A stretch of 64,000 bases of DNA from Arundinibacter roseus (GTDB lineage Bacteria; Bacteroidota; Bacteroidia; Cytophagales; Spirosomataceae), in contig NZ_SMJU01000014.1 of the NCBI RefSeq assembly GCF_004348825.1, positions 78,205 to 142,204 on the forward strand, given 5' to 3'. Below, piece by piece: positions 17,094 through 26,032 of the stretch. A program made the position numbers and the translations under genes. Positions within the stretch are counted from its first letter, which is position 1. Each line of letters begins with the position of its first letter. The notes under the pieces were generated by a model. It saw only the letters and a program-made list of their open reading frames with translations, did no database searches and had not been told where the DNA came from.

Positions 17094-17288
17094 TTGACCA
17101 CAAATCAACTTATGACAATGGAAAAATCAGATTCAAAAAGCGGAAAAAGTGCAAAATTTGTATTCCGCAAACGTCAGGTGTTCAGTGAAGCGTTCAAACG
17201 CGAGAAGGTAGCCCAGTGTGATTGTCATTGCCTAATTGTTAATAACCTAAAAGCTAACAGTTACTTAAAGATGAGTCATTCTGAATAA
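17094..17288 (+). pseudogene. IS3-type transposase OrfA remnant
   Basis: A 64-codon frame (TTG 17094; ATG 17112 or 17118 also possible). Its middle, FVFRKRQVFSEAFKREKV, matches the N-terminal helix-turn-helix opening of IS3-family OrfA proteins. After AFKREKVAQ the similarity stops and the frame runs into unrelated sequence, so only the first fifth or so of an OrfA is left. No OrfB and no clear terminal inverted repeats are seen. A degraded insertion sequence is the best reading; the match is short. Confidence 0.5.
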
Positions 17289-17307
17289 TCGGGATGACTA
17301 ATCTTTT
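17270..17307 (+). terminator. Hairpin with T-run downstream of the transposase remnant
   Basis: AGTCAT (17274-17279) pairs with ATGACT (17294-17299), with an outer GAT/ATC pair across one mismatch, followed by CTTTTTG. It may terminate plus-strand transcripts before the convergent symporter gene. Confidence 0.4.
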
Positions 17308-17317
17308 TGTGTTTAAT

Positions 17318-19144
17318 TCAGGATTCTTTGGGCAGATGATCAAACCAGGTTTTTTTGAGAATAAGCATACAAACCACTGCTACCGCCGCCGCTACGAGCG
17401 TGGGAACAACCTGCAAAAGCACGAGGTAAATAGGAAAAATTACGAGGGATGTTTGCCAAATCATGCCAAGAGCTACGTTAAGCAAATCACGGCGAACGTT
17501 TTTATTTTCCTCAAAATCAGGATCTTCGGCAACTACCAATTCATGAATTGGTTTCCAGAAGCCCCAGGGCCGCACGTTCCGATAAAAACTTTTGAGCGTA
17601 TTTACATCCGTATGAGGCGCCGCATACGTCCCTGCTACACATCCTGCAATGGATAGTACTAACAGCAAAGGAAAGGTGTACAGATCCAAAATTCCCGGAA
17701 AAAGAAAACGGAAGCACAGCGCCGGAATGAGACCGCACAGCATACCCCAAAAAAAACCACTGCCATTGAATCGCCACCAATACCATTTTAAGACATTGGA
17801 AGTTACGTAAGATCCATAAAGCCCCGACACGATCCATTGCAACAGATCGTTTACATCTTTGGCAAATAGTCCTAAAAACATACTGATCAACACCAGCACA
17901 ATGCCTACAAAATAGCTCATGCGTTGAACCGTCTTATTTTCGGCCTTAGGGCGGAAATATTTCAGGTAAATATCATTGACAATATACGCCTGCGTAGCGT
18001 TGAGCGTGCCCGCAAACGTAGACATAAAGGCTGCCAAAAGCCCGGAAAGCAATAAACCCAACCAGCCTGAGGGCACAAACTCATGAATAGCCGATGGCAA
18101 AATCTGCTCAAAATCCAGACGCGTTCCAAGCGAAAGATTAAGTCGATCATAAAAAATGAGGGCAAGAACGCCAAAGCCTGCAATCATAAAATACCGAAAA
18201 GGCATCAACAGCAAACTCACCGAACCACTCATCAGCGCGGCTTCGCGGGGTGATTTGGCCGACAAAACTTTCTGCATGTCGTAGGTTGGGGCGGGCCCAG
18301 CCATGCTTACCAGTATGCCTTTTAAGAGCATCATGGTAAAAAACACACTGAAAAGGCTGTATCCGTCTTCGGTGATTTTTTGGTTGACTTCGCTGTTGAT
18401 CCGGCTCCAATCCAGATCCAGGTGAAGTCCAAAAAAAGGCGACATCCAGCCGTCGGGCACCACGAGGCCGTGGGCAGCCACCGCCTGCATCGCCAGGCCG
18501 CCAATGACTACTCCTGAAAGTGCCATTAATGAAAATTGAATTACATCGGCCCAGACAATACTCACCATTCCGCCCAAAAGGCTGTAAAAAACAGCAAAAA
18601 ATGTAAAAATCAGACCGTATATGTGCGGCACAAAGCGCTCTGAAACCGTAAAAGGAATATGTGGACTAACGGCTTCCCAGGGAATAAAAATTTGCATAAA
18701 CTTACCAATCCCGACAAATCCATAGGCTAGAAAACCAACGCCCAGAATAATGGCAAACACCACAATGACCCCGTGCGACAAGGCAGCCCCCCGGCCACTG
18801 AATCGCGTGTTGATCCATTCGGCGCCCGTGGTTACGCCCGACCGCCTCAACCAAATGGACAGGAACATCATCATGAAAATCTGATTGAAAACCGGCCACA
18901 GCCACGGAATCCAGACACTTTTCAGGCCATACACAAAGAAAAGGGTAACCAGCCACATCGTCCCAGAAATATCAAACATGCCGGAAGCATTCGACAAACC
19001 CAACAGATACCACGGCAGCGTGTTGCCTCCCAATAAATAGTTTTTTTTGCCTCCTTCGGCTTGTTTTTTCAGGAGTAGGCCAATGAAAACCATGGTTAGC
19101 AGGTACACGACAATGATCGTACTATCAAGCAAGGTTAGTTTCAT
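17318..19144 (-). CDS. Sodium:solute symporter (SSS family)
   Basis: A 608-residue inner-membrane protein with about 13-15 hydrophobic helices and the SSS fold. Helix 1 carries DSTIIVVYLLTMVFIGLLL, then the family loop KNYLLGGNTLPWYLLGLSNASGMFDISG, where N-A-S-G-M contributes to the sodium site. The family imports sugars, amino acids, nucleosides or vitamins with Na+. The substrate cannot be read from sequence, and no catabolic genes flank it. The C-terminus has an extra helix and a charged tail, as in the longer SGLT-like members. It is divergent from the T9SS plug gene. Confidence 0.88.
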   Translation of the reverse strand: MKLTLLDSTIIVVYLLTMVFIGLLLKKQAEGGKKNYLLGGNTLPWYLLGLSNASGMFDISGTMWLVTLFFVYGLKSVWIPWLWPVFNQIFMMMFLSIWLRRSGVTTGAEWINTRFSGRGAALSHGVIVVFAIILGVGFLAYGFVGIGKFMQIFIPWEAVSPHIPFTVSERFVPHIYGLIFTFFAVFYSLLGGMVSIVWADVIQFSLMALSGVVIGGLAMQAVAAHGLVVPDGWMSPFFGLHLDLDWSRINSEVNQKITEDGYSLFSVFFTMMLLKGILVSMAGPAPTYDMQKVLSAKSPREAALMSGSVSLLLMPFRYFMIAGFGVLALIFYDRLNLSLGTRLDFEQILPSAIHEFVPSGWLGLLLSGLLAAFMSTFAGTLNATQAYIVNDIYLKYFRPKAENKTVQRMSYFVGIVLVLISMFLGLFAKDVNDLLQWIVSGLYGSYVTSNVLKWYWWRFNGSGFFWGMLCGLIPALCFRFLFPGILDLYTFPLLLVLSIAGCVAGTYAAPHTDVNTLKSFYRNVRPWGFWKPIHELVVAEDPDFEENKNVRRDLLNVALGMIWQTSLVIFPIYLVLLQVVPTLVAAAVAVVCMLILKKTWFDHLPKES

Positions 19145-19313
19145 AGGAAAAAAATCAGTTCAGCTTTATCTGTGAAAATATACCTTGCCTACTGCTTTAA
19201 GGATTTATTTTTGATGGAGCAATTTAGAGGTAAAAGGATTATTTTTCTGATTTTACCTCGAAATTAGCTCATGCATGACCCGAAATAACAAAGATATTTT
19301 ACCAGAAAAACGG

Positions 19314-19345
19314 TTTGTTCGTTTAGAAGAGAAGCCTTACATTAG
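19314..19345 (+). promoter_or_regulatory. Bacteroidota promoter for the T9SS plug gene
   Basis: TTTG (19314-19317), 20 bp, then TACATTAG (19338-19345), which matches -33/-7 with one change in the -7 box. The ATG follows at 19363. Confidence 0.5.
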
Positions 19346-19362
19346 ATAAATTTCATTTTTTT

Positions 19363-20652
19363 ATGCGAATCTTAATAACCCTGTTCCTGATGTCTGTGTT
19401 AGCCGGAAGCTACGCCCGGGCCCAAACTGCGGACATACAGCTTGACGATTATGTGTATAGTGAAGAAATAAAAACAATTTTATTGTATCCCGCCGTAGAC
19501 GATCCAGAAGATCCGCGCCGGCTGATTGGCCCGCCCGTTATTCCGCTGGAAACAGACCGCCCGCTTGTGATGGAATTTGATGATCTAACGGCTGATTACC
19601 GTGGATTTAGAGCCAAACTCATTCACTGCAATGCCGATTGGAGCCGCTCGGTGCTGAACGATATTGAATATACTTATGAATTCAATGATTATCCCATCAC
19701 CCAATTCAGCCAATCATTCAGCACCAAAGTGCCCTACTACCACTACCGCATGGAGGTGCCTCGGGTCAAACTTTCCGGCAATTATGTCCTGATGGTCTAT
19801 TCTGAGCGCAACCGTAAGCCTGTGTTTACCCGGCGATTTATGGTATATGAAAATAAGGTCCGGATTACGGCTCAGGCCCGTTTTTCGCAGGGAATCCGCG
19901 AGCAACGAACCGATCAGCAAATTGATTTCAGCCTTGACCATAAGGGCTATCAGGTAGTTGCGCCGCAAACCGACCTGAAAGTGGTGATTCGTAAAAACTT
20001 CCGTTGGAATCTGACCCGCAGCGGTTTCAAGCCCACGCAGGTGCGTCCGTTTGATCAGGTTCTGGACTATCAGTTTTTTGATCTTGAAAATACCTTCCCC
20101 GGCGGAAACGAGTATCGCTACTGGGACAGCCGTACCCTGGCTGCCCGTGGATTTGGGATTTATGAGCTGGACCGTGGTGATGAATCGACCCGACTTATTC
20201 TCTCGCCCGATGAGTCGAGGGCGCGGGGAGCGTACATTCAAATGGACGATCTGAACGGGCAATACATTGTAGATCAGCGCGAATCGGGCCGGGGAAGCAC
20301 CGAAGCCGACTACACACCGGTGGTTTTTACGCTGCGTATTCCCGAAGTTACGGATGCCAAGGTATACGTAAACGGTGGCTTTCTTCTATGGCTGCTGACA
20401 GCCGAAAATGAAATGAAATACAATGCCGACATGCAGGCCTATCAGGCGGTGATTTTGGTAAAACAGGGCGTAATAAATTATAATTATACCGTGCTGCCCT
20501 CAGGCAAAACTCAGGCCAATGAAAGCTTGATAGAGGGCGATTACGCTGCTACTGAAAATGACTACGATATACTCGTGTATAATCGTCCGCCCGCAGCCCG
20601 TGCCGATCATTTGGTTGGGTACAGAACCGTGGAGTGGAACCGCCGACGCTGA
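19363..20652 (+). CDS. Type IX secretion system plug protein (DUF5103)
   Basis: A 429-residue exported protein. The signal peptide is MRILITLFLMSVLAGSYARA with cleavage before QTADIQ. The body fits DUF5103, which in Flavobacterium johnsoniae is the Plug that seals the periplasmic side of the SprA translocon when no PorV is bound. Conserved segments include DYVYSEEIKTILLYP near the N-terminus, LIHCNADWSRS, and a C-terminal region with DYDILVYNRP. It is a single gene with its own promoter and terminator. It fits the presence of a T9SS type B cargo protein at 57.7 kb. Confidence 0.85.
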   Translation: MRILITLFLMSVLAGSYARAQTADIQLDDYVYSEEIKTILLYPAVDDPEDPRRLIGPPVIPLETDRPLVMEFDDLTADYRGFRAKLIHCNADWSRSVLNDIEYTYEFNDYPITQFSQSFSTKVPYYHYRMEVPRVKLSGNYVLMVYSERNRKPVFTRRFMVYENKVRITAQARFSQGIREQRTDQQIDFSLDHKGYQVVAPQTDLKVVIRKNFRWNLTRSGFKPTQVRPFDQVLDYQFFDLENTFPGGNEYRYWDSRTLAARGFGIYELDRGDESTRLILSPDESRARGAYIQMDDLNGQYIVDQRESGRGSTEADYTPVVFTLRIPEVTDAKVYVNGGFLLWLLTAENEMKYNADMQAYQAVILVKQGVINYNYTVLPSGKTQANESLIEGDYAATENDYDILVYNRPPAARADHLVGYRTVEWNRRR

Positions 20653-20708
20653 ATTTCGTACGAGTATACCATTCATTATTTCAGAAATAAAAAAATAATT
20701 TCTGCTGA

Positions 20709-20746
20709 AAATCCGTCCGATTTTTCTCTAATCGGACGGATTTTTT
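20709..20746 (+). terminator. Strong terminator after the plug protein gene
   Basis: ATCCGTCCGAT (20711-20721) pairs with ATCGGACGGAT (20731-20741) in a perfect 11-bp stem followed by T6. Confidence 0.85.
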
Positions 20747-20953
20747 AGTGAATTTCTAAAAAAAGGATTTCAAAAGTGGCAAAAACGATCCAACTGGAAT
20801 CATTTTTTAGAAAACTACCCTGGCTTGAAGCAAGACGCTTTTCTTGTAATAATAAAATTATTTATACGATTAGTTATGTAATTTTAGTTATAATAGTACA
20901 TTTACTCCATTATTATAGTCTTTTTATACTATCAATCATCAACGACCCACAAC
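20747..20953. other. AT-rich stretch with no convincing gene
   Basis: The stretch 20653-20953 holds the terminator at 20709-20746 and then very AT-rich DNA. A 71-codon frame at 20776 has poor composition, runs into the next gene in another frame and is not believed. The AT-rich part probably contains the promoter of the gene at 20954, but no clean -33/-7 pair was found. Confidence 0.5.
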
Positions 20954-21382
20954 ATGCAACCAACGAGCGATTTTCAATACTTAACTCCTAATCTCCTGCT
21001 TACACGGCAAGAGACTGATATATTGGACTGTTTGACTGATCATGGTGAAATGCCCGCTGATTTTGACGAAAATCATGTACGTTCCTTTTTTGTGGGAAAA
21101 GACTTTCATCTTGTCCTGTATTTTCCCCACACAGAAGATCGAGGTTTTCAAATGTTTGTTGTGCGGGACTTCTCCATACATATGGATGAACTATTTATAT
21201 TGAAATCTATATTTCAGCGACTTATCCAACAAGGCCACAACGTAGCGATGCTCAAAAAAGCCCACTATCGAGTCGATCATCTAATCCATATGGCCGGTAC
21301 GTTTCGGGCGCTTATGCATAGTGGAGAGCCCGAGCCCACCGACGACTACCTGCCCGGGAGAGTTCAGGGGTATGATTTTTAA
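20954..21382 (+). CDS. Hypothetical protein, 142 residues
   Basis: Not recognised. A soluble, acidic protein without signal peptide or membrane helix, beginning MQPTSDFQYLTPNLLLTRQE. The composition is normal for a real gene, with mixed helix/strand patterns (FHLVLYFPHTEDRGFQMFVVRDF), and it is bracketed by an AT-rich leader and a strong bidirectional terminator, which supports expression. No neighbour hints at a function. The middle part could be a small alpha/beta domain. Confidence is that it is coding, not what it does. Confidence 0.6.
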   Translation: MQPTSDFQYLTPNLLLTRQETDILDCLTDHGEMPADFDENHVRSFFVGKDFHLVLYFPHTEDRGFQMFVVRDFSIHMDELFILKSIFQRLIQQGHNVAMLKKAHYRVDHLIHMAGTFRALMHSGEPEPTDDYLPGRVQGYDF

Positions 21383-21403
21383 AGTCTAAAATATCTCTCC
21401 TTC

Positions 21404-21439
21404 AAAAAAAGCGCTAAGCAATGGCTCGGCGCTTTTTTT
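21404..21439. terminator. Bidirectional terminator between convergent genes
   Basis: AAAAAAAGCGC (21404-21414) pairs with GCGCTTTTTTT (21429-21439). It serves the hypothetical gene on plus and ychF on minus. Confidence 0.8.
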
Positions 21440-21461
21440 GGCATTCTTATTTAAACAAGCT

Positions 21462-22562
21462 TTACACGTTAAAGCGAAAATGCATAATATCGCCGTCTTT
21501 CACTATATATTCTTTCCCTTCAACGGCCATTTTCCCAGCCTCTTTAACTCCGGCTTCGTTGCGATATTGAACCAAATCGGGAAGCTTAATAACTTCCGCG
21601 CGAATAAAACCCTTTTCAAAATCGCTGTGTATCACTCCGGCAGCCTGAGGAGCTTTCCAGCCCCGGCGAATAGTCCATGCACGCACTTCTTTTACGCCGG
21701 CAGTAAAGTACGTAATCAATTCCAGCAAGGCATAAGATGCTTTGATCAGCCGGCTCAGCCCCGATTCGGTCAGACCGTACTCGCTCAGAAACAGGGCATG
21801 CTCCTCCGGATCCTCGATTTCAGCAATTTGCGATTCGATGGCCGCACACAGCGTAACGACTTCCGCACCTTCGCCTTTCACAGACTCACGTAATTTTTCC
21901 GAATATTCGTTTCCGCTAATCATAGACGATTCGTCTACATTGGCTACATAAATCACCGGCTTAATCGTAAGCAATTGCAGGTCTCCAATGGCACCTTCGC
22001 GCTCTTCGGCTGTGTAGGTCAGGCTGCGGGCATTTTTGCCGGCTTCAAGCGTTTCTTTATAGTGATTCAGAATAGCCAGGTCAGCTTTGGCGCGGGCATC
22101 TCCGGTACGGGCAGATTTCTCCACGCGCTGAATTTTCTTGGCTACCGATTCCAAATCTTTCAGCTGCAACTCAATGTCGATAATTTCTTTATCAAAAACC
22201 GGATCCACTTTTCCTTCTACGTGCACCACGTTTTCGTCCTGAAAACACCGGACAACGTGTACGATAGCATCTACTTCCCGAATATTGGCCAGAAATTTAT
22301 TCCCAAGACCGGCTCCCTGACTAGCACCCTTTACGAGCCCGGCAATGTCCACAAACTCAATGATTGTCGGAATTACTTTCTGTGGATTGATGAGGCCCGT
22401 AAGTACATCAATTCGTTCATCGGGCACAGTCACGACGCCAACGTTTGGTTCGATGGTACAAAAAGGATAGTTGGCTGCTTCGGCTTTCCCGCTCGAAATG
22501 GCATTAAAAAGGGTGGATTTTCCTACGTTTGGCAATCCTACAATTCCACATTGGAGACTCAT
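21462..22562 (-). CDS. ychF: Ribosome-binding ATPase YchF (OLA1 family)
   Basis: A 366-residue, full-length P-loop protein of the Obg-related YchF/OLA1 group, which binds the ribosome and hydrolyses ATP rather than GTP. G1 is GLPNVGKST at residues 8-16. The usual G4 NKxD is replaced by a NVDE-like segment (VANVDESS), the basis of ATP preference. A coiled-coil insertion (about 130-170) and a C-terminal TGS domain (about 280-364) follow. It is linked in other bacteria to oxidative stress and translation control. ATG 22562 is the standard start. Confidence 0.95.
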   Translation of the reverse strand: MSLQCGIVGLPNVGKSTLFNAISSGKAEAANYPFCTIEPNVGVVTVPDERIDVLTGLINPQKVIPTIIEFVDIAGLVKGASQGAGLGNKFLANIREVDAIVHVVRCFQDENVVHVEGKVDPVFDKEIIDIELQLKDLESVAKKIQRVEKSARTGDARAKADLAILNHYKETLEAGKNARSLTYTAEEREGAIGDLQLLTIKPVIYVANVDESSMISGNEYSEKLRESVKGEGAEVVTLCAAIESQIAEIEDPEEHALFLSEYGLTESGLSRLIKASYALLELITYFTAGVKEVRAWTIRRGWKAPQAAGVIHSDFEKGFIRAEVIKLPDLVQYRNEAGVKEAGKMAVEGKEYIVKDGDIMHFRFNV

Positions 22563-22669
22563 GAGGTATGTTTATTTACAATTTTCGATATACTACAATC
22601 ACTTCTGCAAGACGGAATTAGAGAGCGGTCTGCAAAAATGAGTCGCAAAATTACAATATAGTGCGCTAA

Positions 22670-22705
22670 AAACTAAAAAGCCTTCGGAAGGATATTCCGA
22701 AGGCT
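22670..22705 (-). terminator. Terminator of the DUF3276 gene
   Basis: AGCCTTCGGAA (22679-22689) pairs with TTCCGAAGGCT (22695-22705). On the minus strand the stem is followed by a T-rich tail. Confidence 0.8.
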
Positions 22706-22733
22706 GCGATATTTTTATGATTTACGAGTCAAT

Positions 22734-23054
22734 CTACTCCCATTTCAATTCAGTACCACCAATCTCATCCAGCTCATCTGCTTTCACTTCATACTGAGAG
22801 AAATCAAAATCCGGCATCAATTCCGTTTTTACGTGATTGACAGATTCCTGAAGCGCATCGATAAATTTATCAAAGTCTTCTTTGTACAAAAACATTTTGT
22901 GTTTTTCGTACGTAAACCCATCTCCCTGCGGATGTCTGCGGCTTTCTGTAATTGTAAGGTAGTAATCATTGGAACGAGTCGAGCGAACATCGAAGAAATA
23001 CGTTCGCTTTCCTGCCCGAACCCGCTTTGAGTAGATTTTCTCTCTGTCTTCCAC
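22734..23054 (-). CDS. PUR-domain DNA/RNA-binding protein (DUF3276)
   Basis: A 106-residue protein of the DUF3276 family, a bacterial single PUR-alpha-like repeat found throughout Bacteroidota and in some spirochaetes. The family opening REKIYSKRVRAGKRTYFFDV is intact, followed by the SNDYYLTITESRR and YEKHKMFLYKEDFDKF strands/helix of the PUR fold and an acidic tail. PUR proteins bind single-stranded nucleic acid; the cellular role here is unknown. The start is GTG 23054, the conserved N-terminus, as no ATG fits. It has its own promoter and terminator, so it is a single-gene unit. Confidence 0.9.
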   Translation of the reverse strand: MEDREKIYSKRVRAGKRTYFFDVRSTRSNDYYLTITESRRHPQGDGFTYEKHKMFLYKEDFDKFIDALQESVNHVKTELMPDFDFSQYEVKADELDEIGGTELKWE

Positions 23055-23085
23055 TAGTTTGTAGCAATTTTGGTTAAATCGAACG

Positions 23086-23116
23086 CTAAAATAGGAAGTT
23101 TATTGCTTGTAACAAA
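23086..23116 (-). promoter_or_regulatory. Bacteroidota promoter for the DUF3276 gene
   Basis: On the minus strand TTTG (23113-23116), 19 bp, then TATTTTAG (23086-23093), 7 of 8 at the -7 box with ideal spacing. The GTG start follows about 31 bp later. Confidence 0.6.
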
Positions 23117-23340
23117 AAGATTTCTTGAGATACTACCATCATATGTTACTCACTAATAACTCTCATGAAATTTATATCATTCAGGAAAAAAATTGTACTA
23201 ATACAATAATTAATATACAATTGAAAATGCTTTCCGTTATATTTGAGAAAAGTACCCAATCATAGGTCGTCTGATCGCCTGATCTTCTGTATCACTTTCA
23301 TAGGCAAATCAGGCAGAATTTTTTACTTAAACCCCTGATT

Positions 23341-23787
23341 ATGAGCATTCAAGCATTCTTCATTTTTCTGATCGCCAATTTTTCAAGCCCTTCTGTATCA
23401 ATAATAAAAGAGCATCTTGGCAAAACCCAAACCGGAATGGCCTCCTATTATGCCTCCAAATTTAATGGACGGAAAACCTATTTTGGTGAAATTTTTAATA
23501 ATCAGGAACTGACTGCCGCTCATCCATCACTTCCCCACAATACACTCATCGAAGTCACGAATCTTTCCAATAATAAAAAAGTCACCGTCCGTGTTAACGA
23601 CCGCGGTCCGCATACGCGCAACCGGGTGATTGACCTCAGTAAGTCTGCCGCCCGCGAACTGGGAATGGTGGCAAGTGGTGTGGCCAAAGTCATTGTTCGT
23701 GTGGTTGGTGTGGACGGTCTGATGCTGCTTCCTCCTTCACAAGTGTCTCCTGCTGCCGCTCAGGCAGAAGTTTCGCCGAAGGAGTAG
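23341..23787 (+). CDS. RlpA-like double-psi beta-barrel protein
   Basis: A 148-residue protein with a hydrophobic N-terminus (IQAFFIFLIANF) that probably acts as a signal peptide or anchor. One DPBB/RlpA domain follows (about 37-125): GMASYYASKFNGRKTYFGE, then the conserved VRVNDRGPHTRNRVIDLSKSAA with the catalytic-type Asp. RlpA proteins cleave or bind denuded glycan strands at the septum. The SPOR domain of E. coli RlpA is absent, as in many short Bacteroidota members. A hairpin overlaps the stop codon. Confidence 0.85.
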   Translation: MSIQAFFIFLIANFSSPSVSIIKEHLGKTQTGMASYYASKFNGRKTYFGEIFNNQELTAAHPSLPHNTLIEVTNLSNNKKVTVRVNDRGPHTRNRVIDLSKSAARELGMVASGVAKVIVRVVGVDGLMLLPPSQVSPAAAQAEVSPKE

Positions 23788-23804
23788 ATTGACTCCTTCG
23801 TTTC
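23777..23804 (+). terminator. Terminator overlapping the rlpA-like stop codon
   Basis: CGAAGGAGT (23777-23785) pairs with ACTCCTTCG (23792-23800), followed by TTTC. The T-run is short. Confidence 0.55.
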
Positions 23805-23849
23805 CTGTCGTATCTTAGGGCACTTGTTTCGTATTAATTTTTAAGGATT

Positions 23850-24764
23850 ATGAGCAAATTCCCCCTGGATCTAGCCAAAGTAAGAGAATTTGGCAATTTG
23901 GATTTTCTTGCCCGGCAGTTGGTAGAAGGCTTTATTACCGGTCTTCACAAATCTCCTTTTCATGGATTTTCGGTGGAATTTGCCGAACATCGGCTTTATA
24001 ACACCGGCGAAACTACCCGACACATGGACTGGAAAGTTTTTGCCAAGACCGACCGTTTGTTTGTAAAACGCTACGAGGAGGAAACCAACCTACGCTGTCA
24101 TCTGCTGCTCGACACGTCGTCTTCGATGTATTATCCCGAAGAAACTTACGGCAAAATGACGTTTAGCATTATGGCTGCGGCTAGCCTTGCCCATTTGCTT
24201 CAACGCCAGAAAGACGCCGTAAGTTTAGCTACGTTTTCGGATCAGATTGAGATTCAGACGCAGGTAAAATCAACTCCGTCGCATATTCACAAAATTCTGC
24301 TGGAACTGGAAGGCCTCCTGCAAAAGCCACGACCGCTACGCAAAACCTCCGTAGCAGAAGTGATTCATTTGCTCGCCGAAAAGATTCATAAACGCTCACT
24401 AGTGATTCTGTTTAGCGATATGTTTGATGATCTCGAACACAGCGAACAGCTTTTTTCCGCGCTTCAACACCTGCGACATAATCTGCACGAAGTGTTGCTT
24501 TTTCACGTAACCGACCGCCGCACCGAAGAGCAGTTTGCCTTTGAAGATCGTCCGTACGAATTTATTGATCTCGAAACCGGCGAGAAAGTAAAGGTACAGC
24601 CTAATCAGGTGCGGGAGCAGTATCAGCAATTTGTGCAGCGTTTTTATCAGGATCTTAAATTAAAATGCGGTCAGTATAAAATTGATTTCATTGAGGCAGA
24701 CATTGCGCAGGGATTTGACCCTATTCTTACGGCCTATTTAGTGAAGCGTTCGAAAATGAAATGA
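23850..24764 (+). CDS. DUF58 / vWA-like domain protein
   Basis: A 304-residue cytoplasmic protein of the DUF58 family. The family mark is RLYNTGETTRHMDWKVFAKTDRLFVKRYEEE near residues 50-80, then a von Willebrand A-like core starting LLLDTSSSMYY (a MIDAS DxSxS) and ending near residue 250. DUF58 proteins usually work with a MoxR AAA+ ATPase in protein-complex or envelope maturation. No MoxR gene is in the neighbourhood, so this copy is either solitary or pairs with one elsewhere. The start ATG 23850 is typical. Confidence 0.88.
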   Translation: MSKFPLDLAKVREFGNLDFLARQLVEGFITGLHKSPFHGFSVEFAEHRLYNTGETTRHMDWKVFAKTDRLFVKRYEEETNLRCHLLLDTSSSMYYPEETYGKMTFSIMAAASLAHLLQRQKDAVSLATFSDQIEIQTQVKSTPSHIHKILLELEGLLQKPRPLRKTSVAEVIHLLAEKIHKRSLVILFSDMFDDLEHSEQLFSALQHLRHNLHEVLLFHVTDRRTEEQFAFEDRPYEFIDLETGEKVKVQPNQVREQYQQFVQRFYQDLKLKCGQYKIDFIEADIAQGFDPILTAYLVKRSKMK

Positions 24765-24815
24765 TTTTTTCAGAAATTTGGGCCATTCAACTTAACCATC
24801 TTCTCTGTTTGGCTC

Positions 24816-25967
24816 ATGTATATGAAAAAACTTTCCTCTCTCAGTGTATTATGTTTACTGCTACTGACGATACTTGTGTCGTGCAAATCAGCAAAAAAAT
24901 CCTTACGGCAAGGCGAATATGACGAATCGGTGCTATTGGCTGTTTCGAAAGTAAAAGATAATCCCCGCTCGTCTTCGGCTGATGTTCTGAAAGAAGCCTA
25001 CGAACTGGCGCTTCAGCAGCATCTAAGTGATTTGCGAAGAAACGAAACTTCTACCGACCTCTTTCGGCAGGAACGCACCGCTGAAATTTATACGCGTCTG
25101 AATACACTGTACAATGCGATTCAGGACTGCCCGGCTTGCGGAAGACTTGTATCTGCCCGTAGCTTTTTTAATGAAGAGAATCAGGCACGACAATCGGCAG
25201 CCGCTACCCGCTACGAGGCCGGGCAGCAAATACTTGATCAGGGCGGACGGGACAATGCCCGTCAGGCATTTATTCATTTTGAAAAAGCCAATGAAATGGT
25301 CAACAATTTTCGGGATGTAAACCGCAAACTTGATGAGGCGTATGCAATCGGCTCTTTTAAAGTTGTGGTGGAGCAAGTATTGGTTTCGTCGCGCACCTAC
25401 CAATTAAGTAATGAATATTTTCAAAATCAGGTGAACGAGTTTTTACAAACCAATCGCCGCCTGAACAAATTTGTTCGCTTTTATACTCCCGATGAAGCCA
25501 CGCAAGACAAGGTTCGGCCTGATCATGTGGTGGTTTTACAGTTTGACGATTTTGCAGTTGGCCAAACCTTGGTAGAATCCAAAACAGAGGTAGTCACGAG
25601 CAAGGATAGCGTAAAAGTAGGCGAAACGACCGTGGCTGGGAAAAAAGTACCTGTGTTTAACAAAGTAACTGCCAAACTAACGCGCAACCGCAAAACTGTA
25701 CTTTCCAATGGTTTATTGGATATGCAAATCAAAGATTTTGGCACCAAACGCGTGGTAAATCAGGAAAAATTTACTGGACAATATACGTGGGTCTGTGAGT
25801 GGGGAAATTTTAATGGCGATGAACGGGCTTTAACTGCCGATCAAAAACGAATGACGTCTTCCAGAGAATTGATGCCACCACCTCCGCAGCAGCTTTTTAT
25901 TGAATTTAGCAAGCCTATTTATAATCGGCTCACCACCAAACTTAGAGGATTTTACGAGAATTATTAA
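24816..25967 (+). CDS. Predicted outer-surface lipoprotein, unknown function
   Basis: A 383-residue protein with a lipoprotein signal peptide ending in LVSCKSAKKS; the lipidated Cys is at about residue 23. The mature part begins with helical, TPR-like segments (SLRQGEYDESVLLAVSKVKDNP, ARQAFIHFEKANEMV), then a beta-rich C-terminal half (about 215-360). I do not recognise a named family, and the helical part may be TPR-like. ATG 24822 is an alternative start two codons in. It stands alone between the DUF58 gene and a very strong terminator. Confidence 0.7.
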   Translation: MYMKKLSSLSVLCLLLLTILVSCKSAKKSLRQGEYDESVLLAVSKVKDNPRSSSADVLKEAYELALQQHLSDLRRNETSTDLFRQERTAEIYTRLNTLYNAIQDCPACGRLVSARSFFNEENQARQSAAATRYEAGQQILDQGGRDNARQAFIHFEKANEMVNNFRDVNRKLDEAYAIGSFKVVVEQVLVSSRTYQLSNEYFQNQVNEFLQTNRRLNKFVRFYTPDEATQDKVRPDHVVVLQFDDFAVGQTLVESKTEVVTSKDSVKVGETTVAGKKVPVFNKVTAKLTRNRKTVLSNGLLDMQIKDFGTKRVVNQEKFTGQYTWVCEWGNFNGDERALTADQKRMTSSRELMPPPPQQLFIEFSKPIYNRLTTKLRGFYENY

Positions 25968-25975
25968 GGTATTAG

Positions 25976-26023
25976 TTCTCATGACAAAAGCCGGAGGTAA
26001 ACCTCCGGCTTTTGTCATGAGAA
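25976..26023. terminator. Perfect 23-bp hairpin between convergent genes
   Basis: Two perfectly complementary 23-nt arms (25976-25998 and 26001-26023) enclose a 2-nt loop, with GCCGGAGGT at the inner stem. It is a bidirectional terminator for the lipoprotein gene and the thioredoxin-like gene. Confidence 0.9.
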
Positions 26024-26032
26024 TGAGATTTT

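Noticed and set aside
20776..20991. 71-codon plus-strand frame
   Set aside because: AT-rich, hydrophobic by composition, and overlaps the better gene at 20954.
25976..26023. Long hairpin considered as part of a repeat array or CRISPR
   Set aside because: It is a single dyad between convergent gene ends, with no repeated units or spacers.
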